A stretch of DNA of 64,000 bases from M3007 sp964646615 (GTDB lineage Bacteria; Bacteroidota; Bacteroidia; Chitinophagales; Saprospiraceae), in contig CAZYEV010000088.1 of the NCBI GenBank assembly GCA_964646615.1, positions 62,001-126,000 of the forward strand, written 5' to 3'. Of the stretch, positions 43,855 to 51,137 are shown one piece after another (positions within the stretch are counted from its first letter, which is position 1; every line of letters starts with the position of its first letter). The notes below the pieces were generated by a model, which was not told the origin of the DNA, searched no databases, and worked only from the letters and a program-made list of their open reading frames with translations. A program made the position numbers and the translations under genes.

Positions 43855-45258
43855 ATGGAAAAGCTGATTTATCGTACACGTATGTTGAAAAGATGCTTGC
43901 TGGTGCTGGTCGCCGTTGCATCGCTGCAGCTGCACCCAACAGGTGCACAGACGCCGGGCGACACCGTTCGCCTGCTGCTTGACTTTCCATTGCTGGATTT
44001 GCCGTATCAGTCGTACGCCTCACGCACCAACGGCAACTTTCTGGCCGGCTATGGCTCGCCGAGCATGAAACAAAGCCTGCAGCTGAGCGCCAACCTTTAC
44101 AGCACTGCGCATTTTGGGCTAAAGGAGGCCTTTAAGGATAAGAACAGCGCTTTTTTGCGGGCAGTGCTGACCTACGGTACGGTCTCTGTGTTTGACTTGC
44201 TGGTCCTTCAGGCACCGCTGGGCAATGCCTGGCTCCATGAGGAATATCACCGAGCCGTGCTGACGCGCCGAGAGGTGAAAAGTGCTAACGAGGTTAACCG
44301 CTTTCCCTTTGGCCAGGAAGTCATCCGGGTATACCGCATTGCCGATGCTGGCCTGGAGCGCATGCACGACAATTACCTCAACGACTGGCGCAGGCTCCAG
44401 GTCGCGGGCAAAGAAGGTGAGCTGCACTTAGTGCAAACGCTCCAACGCAACGACTTTTTCTATAGCCAGGGCATGCCGCATATTCCCTTGTACTGGCTGC
44501 TCACCTTTTCTACTGGCGCCTATGTACGGGCCTGTGCGAGCGATGATTTCAACCGACTGGTCAAGGAGATGAACGAAAAAGAAGGCGCCGATATCCTCGC
44601 GCGCGACTTCACCGGACCAGACTATACGGCCTGGGCTTATTCCCTTTTTCGCCCTGAACTGCGCTACCAGGCGCGCGGCGTGCACCCCTCTGGTGTGGGC
44701 ATCAATCGCTACATCAAACCCGCCGACCTGACGCAGGAAGAGCTGGACTACATCCGAAAACAGGGCCGACTGCAGTGGCTCAACTTCCTCTCGCCCACGC
44801 TCTTCGGATTTTCCAAAATACGCCTGAAACGCAGCCCAGAGGGAAATCACTACGGTAACTTTGCTGTACGGAGCGTCCTGACACCTTTTGGCAACGACAT
44901 CTCGGTCGAAGTCTGGTACCAATCGCCGAGCTACAACCTCTTTTTTACCCTTCACAACTACCTGAACCGCGATGGATTGCTGACAGGCCTCGAAGCAGGT
45001 CTGGTGGACCAACCGTTCTTCAAAGGAAAATTAGCCCTCAGCCCGCGCTTGATGATGTGGCGGCAGCCAGAAAACCTGTCCTTCACCACGACACAGGGAC
45101 AATTCGGAGGCCTCTTGGGGCTGAAAGCGCGCGCCAATCTGGGCCGCTTCAACCCTTATCTCGAGGTCGAGGGCAAAACGGCCGGCTGGGTCATGGGCAA
45201 CGTGTTCCTGGAAGAGAACGTGAGCGTAAATGCTGGCGTGAATGTGTTCTTTCGGTAG
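43855..45258 (+). CDS. Unknown exported protein with HEXXH motif and beta-rich C-terminal half
   Basis: I do not recognise this 467-residue protein. It has a signal peptide (LLVLVAVASLQLHPTGAQ). The N-terminal half is helical and contains W-L-H128-E-E-Y-H132-R-A-V, a perfect HEXXH motif, followed by conserved-looking aromatic segments (NDFFYSQGMPHIPLYWLLT). The C-terminal ~150 residues alternate aromatic and polar residues and end in VFFR, which suggests outer-membrane strands. It may be a membrane-bound metalloprotein, but no third zinc ligand is obvious. A strong terminator follows, so it is monocistronic. Confidence 0.65.
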   Translation: MEKLIYRTRMLKRCLLVLVAVASLQLHPTGAQTPGDTVRLLLDFPLLDLPYQSYASRTNGNFLAGYGSPSMKQSLQLSANLYSTAHFGLKEAFKDKNSAFLRAVLTYGTVSVFDLLVLQAPLGNAWLHEEYHRAVLTRREVKSANEVNRFPFGQEVIRVYRIADAGLERMHDNYLNDWRRLQVAGKEGELHLVQTLQRNDFFYSQGMPHIPLYWLLTFSTGAYVRACASDDFNRLVKEMNEKEGADILARDFTGPDYTAWAYSLFRPELRYQARGVHPSGVGINRYIKPADLTQEELDYIRKQGRLQWLNFLSPTLFGFSKIRLKRSPEGNHYGNFAVRSVLTPFGNDISVEVWYQSPSYNLFFTLHNYLNRDGLLTGLEAGLVDQPFFKGKLALSPRLMMWRQPENLSFTTTQGQFGGLLGLKARANLGRFNPYLEVEGKTAGWVMGNVFLEENVSVNAGVNVFFR

Positions 45259-45311
45259 TCTTTGACGCAGCAGGTGTTACTGCGAGGATACTCTAAAAGA
45301 ACGAACAAGAA

Positions 45312-45352
45312 GCATGGCCAGGGTGGTGGATTGCCCTGGCCATGCGAGTTTT
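45312..45352 (+). terminator. Strong hairpin terminator between convergent genes
   Basis: GCATGGCCAGGG (45312-45323) pairs perfectly with CCCTGGCCATGC (45334-45345) around a 10-base loop, followed by GAGTTTT on the plus strand. Confidence 0.75.
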
Positions 45353-47909
45353 ACCGCCGTTTAGCGATGTCGAGGGCGCTTTCAATGCGCCGCAGGCAGT
45401 CGTTGTAGTGGTGCCGGGTGGTGGCATCGTTGACGGCATTGCTGGCGGCGTTGAGGTCGCCCTGCAGTTGTCGGAGGGTGGCTAAGGCCAGCGAGGGCAC
45501 ATCCGAGTAGTTCAGGTTGGGCGTTTGGGTGAGGCCAACCGGAGAATAGGACGACTGAGCCAGTGCGCTCATTTTATCAATAAACATCTTTTGCAGGTTG
45601 CGGCGCTGAAGGCTGACGGCCGACCGGGCGGGCAGTTCGCTCCAGATGCCGGTACGCAGGTCGTCGAAGAGTTGAGCGATGGTATAGGTTTTAGGGTCGA
45701 GGGCTTCGTTTTCGATCATGCGCTGCAGGCGTGCCGGGCTGAAGAGGTTGTTGAGCGTGTTTTCCTGCAGGCGCAGGAGGGCGGAGACGCCGCTTTCGGG
45801 GCGGAGCAGGCGCAGCACTTTAGGCTCGAAGAGCCATTCGGGCGTCTGGAAGAGGTGTTTGTGCAGGAAAGCGACGGCCTCGCGTTGGCGCTCGGCGGGC
45901 GCCACTTCATAGACGACGCCGGGCTGGTCGTAGGTTTTGGGCGTTTCATAAACGCCGCCGACCCACTTGGTTACGTGTCCGATGTAGCGGTTGAACTGGC
46001 CTACCACGTTGTCGTAGAGTTCCTGAGCGCGCTCAAAGGTCTGCGCTTCTTCTTTCGTCCACACCGCAGCGTTGGGCAGAATACGCTGGAGGTTTTTGAT
46101 GCCGTACTCGGAGGCGAGCATGGAGTTGTCGCCGAGGTCTTCGGCCTGGGCGCGTGGGTCGTAGGGGTTGCTTTCGGTCAGAAAGTGGAGGCGCGGGTTG
46201 TTGGCGGCTTTCTCCAAATACCAACGGTTGAGCACTTTGCGATCTTCTTCGGCGTCTTTGGTGCCGTAGATGGGTTTATAGCCCCATTCGATGGCCCAGC
46301 GGTCGTAGTCGCCTACGCGGGGCATGAGGTCAGTAACGCCGTCTTCGGGCTGGGCTACGTAGTTGAAGCGGGCGTAGTCCATGATAGAGGAGGTGTGCCC
46401 GTTGGCTTCGATGAACTTTTTGTCGCGGAGTTTCTCTACGGGCGTGGCATGGCTGGCGCCGAAGTTGTGGCGCAGGCCGAGGGTGTGCCCTACCTCGTGC
46501 GCAGAGACGAAGCGAATGAGCTCGCCCATGAGTTTATCGTCGAGTTCGTTGGCGCGAGCGCGCGGGTCTACGGCGGCGGTTTGGGTGGTGTACCAGTTTT
46601 TGAGCAGCCGCATGACGTTGTGGTACCAGCCGATGTGGCTTTCGATGATTTCGCCCGTGCGCGGGTCGTGCACATTGGGTCCGTAGGCGTTCTGGATGTC
46701 GGAGGCGAAGTACCGGATGACGGAGAAGCGGGCGTCTTCGAGGCTCATAGTGGTGTCGTTTTCAGGCCAGTCGCGGGCGATGATGGCGTTTTTCCAGCCG
46801 GCCTGTTCGAAGGCGGGTTGCCAGTCTTCGACGCCCTTTTTGAGGTAAGGCCGCCACTTGACCGGGGTGGCTGGGTCAATGTAGAAGACGATGGGTTTGG
46901 CGGGTTCTATTTTTTCGCCGCGTTGTTGGCGTCGGGCATCGGCGTCGCTTTTGGGTTCGAGGCGCCAGCGGACAATGATGGTCTCGTCTTCAACGCGCTG
47001 CTGGTCTTCCGTATAGACCTGGTAGCCAGTAGCGAAGTAGCCCACGCGCGGGTCGAAGTAGCGCTTGCGGGCCGGGTTGCGCGGCAACAGGATGAGCGAG
47101 TTGTTGATCTCGAAAGTAACCACGCCGGCGTTGAGGCCAGCCAGCAGGTTCGTCGTGCCGGGCGTCTCTTCGCGCAGCGAGGGCGGGCTGACTTTGTAAG
47201 TCTTCACCGTGCGTACTTCCAGGTTGATGGGGTAGGCGCGCATGCTCTGGATGTAGCTGCGGTCTTTTTGCAGATCGCCCATCTTATAGCGCTGCTTGGT
47301 AATGGGCGGAATGCTAAACACCTGATTATCATCCTTGAAAAAGTCCGTTACCTCAATGACAACGGAGGTGTCCGTCCGAACGGCCTTAATGTCGAACGCA
47401 GCAGCGATGGGGTCCACGTTGGAGCTGCGCACCGCTTTGTAAATGGGCGCTGTAGTGTCGGGACTGACGTTGCGGTATGCAATGGCACGCACGAAGACTT
47501 TGTCGGATGGCCCGCGCTCAAAGCGGATGACCTGGCGGTTGACCTGCTCGCCACCATAGCCAGCACCTGTGGGTGTCTGGGATACGCGCGTGATGGCCAT
47601 AATCTCGGCGCCAAAGAGAGAGTCCGGAATTTCCCAAAAGTATTTGTCCTCGATGCGGTGCACCGTTACCAGACCGACCATGCTGACGGCCTTGTCGGTG
47701 ATGACCTCGCGATAGGGCTTAGGGCCTTTTTTGTCTTCCGGTTTTTCCTTTTTCTCGGCCTTTTCCTCTCTGGCTGGCACGGTGTCCTTGACCGCTGTGG
47801 GCGCCGGAGGCAAGGTGTCGGGTTTTGGCGGCGTTTGGGCCGGCAGAAGCGTAGATGTCAGCAAAAGCACCGCCACTAAAGCGGTGCGGGGCAGAGCAGA
47901 GCAGTTCAT
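45351..47909 (-). CDS. Exported zinc-dependent metalloprotease (DUF5118/DUF5117/DUF4953 type)
   Basis: The 852-residue protein has a signal peptide (LVAVLLLTSTLLPAQ), then a Pro/Lys/Glu-rich linker, an N-terminal DUF5118-like part, a DUF5117-like beta domain, and a metzincin-type centre with HEVGHTLGLRHNFGASH, which fits HEXXHxxGxxH. The C-terminal ~250 residues are helical. Close homologues are common in Bacteroidota as periplasmic or secreted proteases with unknown substrates. The start at 47909 begins the signal peptide; the frame is open to 47972. The opposite strand is also open for 784 codons, which is a shadow. Confidence 0.88.
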   Translation of the reverse strand: MNCSALPRTALVAVLLLTSTLLPAQTPPKPDTLPPAPTAVKDTVPAREEKAEKKEKPEDKKGPKPYREVITDKAVSMVGLVTVHRIEDKYFWEIPDSLFGAEIMAITRVSQTPTGAGYGGEQVNRQVIRFERGPSDKVFVRAIAYRNVSPDTTAPIYKAVRSSNVDPIAAAFDIKAVRTDTSVVIEVTDFFKDDNQVFSIPPITKQRYKMGDLQKDRSYIQSMRAYPINLEVRTVKTYKVSPPSLREETPGTTNLLAGLNAGVVTFEINNSLILLPRNPARKRYFDPRVGYFATGYQVYTEDQQRVEDETIIVRWRLEPKSDADARRQQRGEKIEPAKPIVFYIDPATPVKWRPYLKKGVEDWQPAFEQAGWKNAIIARDWPENDTTMSLEDARFSVIRYFASDIQNAYGPNVHDPRTGEIIESHIGWYHNVMRLLKNWYTTQTAAVDPRARANELDDKLMGELIRFVSAHEVGHTLGLRHNFGASHATPVEKLRDKKFIEANGHTSSIMDYARFNYVAQPEDGVTDLMPRVGDYDRWAIEWGYKPIYGTKDAEEDRKVLNRWYLEKAANNPRLHFLTESNPYDPRAQAEDLGDNSMLASEYGIKNLQRILPNAAVWTKEEAQTFERAQELYDNVVGQFNRYIGHVTKWVGGVYETPKTYDQPGVVYEVAPAERQREAVAFLHKHLFQTPEWLFEPKVLRLLRPESGVSALLRLQENTLNNLFSPARLQRMIENEALDPKTYTIAQLFDDLRTGIWSELPARSAVSLQRRNLQKMFIDKMSALAQSSYSPVGLTQTPNLNYSDVPSLALATLRQLQGDLNAASNAVNDATTRHHYNDCLRRIESALDIAKRR

Positions 47910-48388
47910 GTTGTAGCGATGTGTTTTTGAAAAAAGCGAACCACCCAATTCAAAAGTGGCGCGCAAATACACAAAAACTCCCTATCACGGCATAAAAAAT
48001 CCGACTGGTTTCCTTCAGAGAAGGTCTCGGCGCCCTCCTATCTCAATCTCCGAAAAGCCCTTACAGGTTTGCTAAAATGCTCAGCCCTGAGAGCCTGTCT
48101 CAGGTAAGGTTGCATGTTTTATCCTGCAAAGGGCGTAAAGAGGAAGCAGCCGTAGCGCAGTTTGTGCCTGCTTTGCTCGTCTTTTGCTGGTAGCCCTTGC
48201 GTGAACGGGTAGGGAATGCTCCGGGCATAAGCCTCGAGAACAGGGCGTTCGAGACGGGAGTGGAGTGTCGAATAAACTGGAATCAGCCTCGCCGCGCCTC
48301 AGAAATTGGAGATGTATAAAATAAAAAAAGGCCCACTGCTTATCCCCCGAAAAGCAATGGGCCATATAACCAATTTACCGATGGTTTT
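47910..48388. other. 479-base intergenic region upstream of the zinc protease
   Basis: No gene is supported. It includes the terminator of the L28 operon at its right edge and a GAGAGCCTGTCTCAGGTA stretch at 48088-48105 whose last ten bases (GTCTCAGGTA) recur in the repeat region near 14.79 kb. An open minus frame (48081-48365) covers the terminator hairpin and is not coding in appearance. The protease promoter is not clear. Confidence 0.45.
48322..48363 (-). terminator. Terminator of the rpmB-rpmG-DUF4295 operon
   Basis: On the minus strand GGCCCATTGCTT pairs with AAGCAGTGGGCC (one T-G) across a 10-base loop, followed by seven T. Confidence 0.88.
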
Positions 48389-48568
48389 TTACTTCACGTC
48401 GGCGAAGAAATCCTTCACCTTGTCCTTGTGGACGATCATTTCCTTGTAAGTGTAACGACCAGTAGCAGGGTCTTTAATCGCCTTGACTACCTTGACGTGG
48501 TCTTTGCCGCTACCCGCATTGGCGGAGCGCTCGGCTACACGGGCGTTTTTCGATATCTTCTTGGCCAT
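48389..48568 (-). CDS. DUF4295 small basic protein
   Basis: This 59-residue protein (MAKKISKNARVAERSANAGS at the N-terminus, DKVKDFFADVK at the end) is too short for usual ORF cut-offs. It matches DUF4295, a small lysine-rich family nearly always found after rpmG in Bacteroidota and presumed ribosome-associated. It is third in the operon, 47 bases below the rpmG stop, and directly precedes the terminator. Confidence 0.88.
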   Translation of the reverse strand: MAKKISKNARVAERSANAGSGKDHVKVVKAIKDPATGRYTYKEMIVHKDKVKDFFADVK

Positions 48569-48615
48569 AGCGCTGAATATAGTTTAGCGTGTGAAAATGC
48601 GATACGAAGGAGGTG

Positions 48616-48804
48616 TTACTTAATCTCACGGTGCACCGTGTAGCGGCGCAGAATGGGGTTGTACTTTTTCAGTTCGAGACGCTCCGGCGTATTCTTTCGA
48701 TTTTTCTGCGTTACATAACGCGATGTGCCGGGCATACCGCTGTTTTTATGCTCCGTGCATTCCAGAATGACCTGAATGCGATTGCCTTTGCTCTTCTTTG
48801 CCAT
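48616..48804 (-). CDS. rpmG: 50S ribosomal protein L33
   Basis: The 62-residue basic protein has the L33 pattern: VILECTEHKNSGMPGTSRYV, QKNRKNTPERLELKKYNP and the C-terminal TVHREIK. Only one Cys of the zinc-ribbon-type positions is present (ECTEHK), so this is the zinc-independent form. It lies between rpmB and DUF4295. Confidence 0.95.
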   Translation of the reverse strand: MAKKSKGNRIQVILECTEHKNSGMPGTSRYVTQKNRKNTPERLELKKYNPILRRYTVHREIK

Positions 48805-48837
48805 TGCGATGCGGTGTTTAGATGATGGGTTTTGGTA

Positions 48838-49104
48838 TTAGCAGCCCTCCACTGCGGGCTCATCGAAAAAGAGGATTTCGCCTTTTTTCTCCAGCTCTTT
48901 CAGATAGGCATAAAGGCCCTTTTTGTTGATGGTGCGCAGGGCTGCGCAGCTCACCTTCAGGGTAACCCACTCGCCGGTTTCGGGCATGAAGAACTTCTTG
49001 GTTTGCAGATTGGGATAGAAGCGTCGCTTAGTTTTGCGGTTGGAGTGCGACACGTTGTGCCCCGAAATCGTTTTTTTGCCCGTCAGATCGCAGACTCTTG
49101 CCAT
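48838..49104 (-). CDS. rpmB: 50S ribosomal protein L28
   Basis: The 88-residue protein has the L28 signature MARVCDLTGKKTISGHNVSHSNRK (shown as its first residues: CDLTGKK, NVSHSNRKTKRRFYPNLQ) and VSCAALRTINKKGLYAYL. The start at 49104 is fixed by the family N-terminus; an upstream in-frame ATG (49149) would read through a terminator hairpin. First gene of the L28-L33-DUF4295 operon. Its 25-base leader begins directly below the tRNA-Arg terminator, so its own promoter is not obvious. Confidence 0.95.
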   Translation of the reverse strand: MARVCDLTGKKTISGHNVSHSNRKTKRRFYPNLQTKKFFMPETGEWVTLKVSCAALRTINKKGLYAYLKELEKKGEILFFDEPAVEGC

Positions 49105-49128
49105 GACTATGTATAGGTGATGTTTCTT

Positions 49129-49165
49129 CAAAAAAACTGCCCGTCGCATAGGTCAACGGGCAGTT
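49129..49165 (-). terminator. Rho-independent terminator between tRNA-Arg and rpmB
   Basis: On the minus strand AACTGCCCGT (plus 49156-49165) pairs perfectly with ACGGGCAGTT (plus 49035-equivalent arm at 49135-49144) over ten bases around an 11-base loop, and is followed by a run of T. It sits 17 bases below the tRNA 3' end and about 25 bases above the rpmB start. Confidence 0.85.
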
Positions 49166-49181
49166 GAGTAGAATGCTTTCG

Positions 49182-49254
49182 TGACTCCGAGAGGACTCGA
49201 ACCTCTAACCTTCTGATCCGTAGTCAGATGCTCTATCCATTAAGCTACGGAGCC
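49182..49254 (-). tRNA. tRNA-Arg (anticodon ACG)
   Basis: On the minus strand the 73-base cloverleaf has acceptor GGCTCCG pairing with CGGAGTC (one G-T), discriminator A, anticodon stem TCTGA/TCAGA with loop CTACGGA, giving anticodon ACG, which is normally deaminated to ICG and reads CGU, CGC and CGA. The T arm contains AGGTTCGAGTCCT. CCA is not encoded. It has its own promoter above and a terminator below. Confidence 0.95.
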
Positions 49255-49273
49255 AAACCGTTGTTTCGGGCGG

Positions 49274-49305
49274 CAAAGGTAAGATGCCGCTGAATTTCCG
49301 TGCAA
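49274..49305 (-). promoter_or_regulatory. Bacteroidota-type promoter of tRNA-Arg
   Basis: On the minus strand TTG (plus 49303-49305) and TACCTTTG (plus 49274-49281) are separated by 21 bases, matching the -33/-7 consensus. The tRNA starts 19 bases below. Confidence 0.78.
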
Positions 49306-49313
49306 GGATTTTT

Positions 49314-50957
49314 TTATTTTTTTACAAATTTTACCGAGCGCCAGGCGTCGTTGCGTCCGAAGGAGAGGCTATACACACCGCGGGGCAGGTCGGCCAGCTG
49401 GCGCTTCCAGATGCTGTTGCCGAAAGGCTCCGGCGTGAAGGCATCTTCGAGGAGTTGCTGGCCGAGCATGTTGAAGATGCGCACCTGATAAGTGGAGTAG
49501 GTGGGCGCTTGCAGGCGTACCTGGATTTCGTCTGTTACCGGGTTTGGGCGTACCCACAAAATTTCGAGTGGTCCTGTAGGTGAGCCGTTGCAGAGTTCCT
49601 GGACGCGGCGCACAGCATTGGCGACGTGGAGGCGTCCGCCGGTGGTGGTGATGTTGGCTAAGGTGGGCTCTGGGGCTACGCTTTCCAGCAGCACATCGCG
49701 CACGCGGCGGGCACAGGCGACGGGGTTGGTCAGGGCGTCGCCGGTGAAATTGCTGCACGGCAGGCTGTACAGGAAGGCAATGGCTCCCGTGACGTGCGGT
49801 GTAGCGGCTGAGGTGCCGTTGAAAACGCCGTAGGTGGGGTTGTTGCCGTCGCTGCGCGCCGTGTAGGTGCCGTCGCCAGGGGCGCCTAAGTCCACGTAGG
49901 TTTTGCCGTAGCCGGTCTCCGTGATTTTGCGGCCGGCGATTTGATCCACGTTGTTGACGATGATGAGGTATTCGCTGGCGCAGGTGCTGGGCATGTCGCC
50001 AGCGACGTCCACGTTAGTGTTGGTATTGGAGGTAGCGCCGACGCTGAGAATGCCGACTTTACCCAGCGAGTCATAGACGGCACACCATAGCGGAAAGTCC
50101 CTGGGCCAGGCCTTGTCAATGCCGAAAGAGGCATTGGTAACGACGACAAAAGCGCCCCTGGCTCCGTTGGTTTCGTTGTACAGGCGGCGCATGCGCGCGG
50201 CGTATTGGTAGCCGCCTACGATTTCGTCTTCGAAGGTGATGTCGGCCAGGTTCATCAGGCGGACGTTCCAGTTGATGCCGGAAACGCCGATGCCGTTGTT
50301 GCCTTTGGCGCCAATGATGGCATTGACGGCGGTGCCGTGGAAGCCGGGCGTGCCCGGGTCATCGCTGTTGCGGCGGGGGTTCCAGCCGCGGAAGTCGTCC
50401 ACGTAGCCGTTACCGTCGTCGTCGCGGCCATTGTTGGGTATTTCCTGGTGGTTAAACCAGTAACTGGGTGCCACGTCGGGGTGCGTGCGCAGGGCGCCTT
50501 TTTCCAGGACGGCCACAACGATGGTGTCGCCGTTGAGGGTCAGGCCGCCGGTGGCGATGTCCCAGGCATCGGGCATGCCGATGAGCACGAAGCCTGACTG
50601 GCGGCTCCACTCCGGGTCGTTGGGGAAAGTGGCGCGCTCCTCGACGCGGTGGTTCCACTGGGCGGCGACAATGTCAGGGTGGCGACGGGCAGACTCCAGG
50701 AGTGCCTCAGCATTGGTGGCGCTTTCGTCGAAGCCCAGCAGGTAGATGTGCCAATCAGGAGCGACAACTTTCTTCCAGGTAAGTGCGGCCTCAAGGGGTT
50801 GTGCGGCGGCCAGGCGGTACAACACCGCGGCAGGCGAGGCTTCAGGCTGCAACTGGACGAGCATTTCGCCGCTGCGCCGTTCGTATGGCTGGGCGTATAA
50901 GGAGGCAAAGGCCAGTAGGGCGGCGAGGAGCGAAAGGCTTCTTCTGAGAAACATCAT
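49314..50957 (-). CDS. Secreted subtilisin-like S8 protease with T9SS sorting domain; catalytic Asp replaced by Glu
   Basis: The 547-residue protein has a signal peptide (LLAALLAFASLYAQ), a propeptide-like region to ~residue 120, an S8 domain, and a C-terminal type A T9SS sorting domain (from WVRPNPVTDEIQVRL to VKFVKK). The catalytic His207 (GFHGTAV), oxyanion Asn275 (VVVTNASFG) and Ser383 (NGTSAATPHV) are present. The position of the catalytic Asp reads VAVLEKGALRTHPD, that is Glu152 in place of Asp. It may be a less active or altered protease. Two ATG codons (50957, 50954) are adjacent; the first is used. Confidence 0.88.
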   Translation of the reverse strand: MMFLRRSLSLLAALLAFASLYAQPYERRSGEMLVQLQPEASPAAVLYRLAAAQPLEAALTWKKVVAPDWHIYLLGFDESATNAEALLESARRHPDIVAAQWNHRVEERATFPNDPEWSRQSGFVLIGMPDAWDIATGGLTLNGDTIVVAVLEKGALRTHPDVAPSYWFNHQEIPNNGRDDDGNGYVDDFRGWNPRRNSDDPGTPGFHGTAVNAIIGAKGNNGIGVSGINWNVRLMNLADITFEDEIVGGYQYAARMRRLYNETNGARGAFVVVTNASFGIDKAWPRDFPLWCAVYDSLGKVGILSVGATSNTNTNVDVAGDMPSTCASEYLIIVNNVDQIAGRKITETGYGKTYVDLGAPGDGTYTARSDGNNPTYGVFNGTSAATPHVTGAIAFLYSLPCSNFTGDALTNPVACARRVRDVLLESVAPEPTLANITTTGGRLHVANAVRRVQELCNGSPTGPLEILWVRPNPVTDEIQVRLQAPTYSTYQVRIFNMLGQQLLEDAFTPEPFGNSIWKRQLADLPRGVYSLSFGRNDAWRSVKFVKK

Positions 50958-51137
50958 AGCGGCGTATTTTTTACAGCAAAGGTCGGCGCTGACTTTAGAA
51001 CGTGCATACCAGCCCTGCAAAGACGCAGCAAGGGCGCTTAGCGTTGGCAGAAGCGTTATTTTTCCTGCAAGAGTGCTTAAGGGCATGCCTCCGAAAAAGC
51101 CGACACCGAAAATTATCTCCCTTTGCCGAAAGATAGC

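Noticed and set aside
45525..47879. 784-codon open frame antisense to the zinc protease
   Set aside because: The sense strand has a signal peptide, HEXXH motif and family features. The antisense product is Val/Gly/Ala/Phe-rich with no recognisable domain, as expected for a shadow in GC-rich DNA.
48081..48365. 94-codon minus-strand open frame
   Set aside because: It begins inside the terminator hairpin of the L28 operon and has low-complexity, non-family sequence; at best a remnant.
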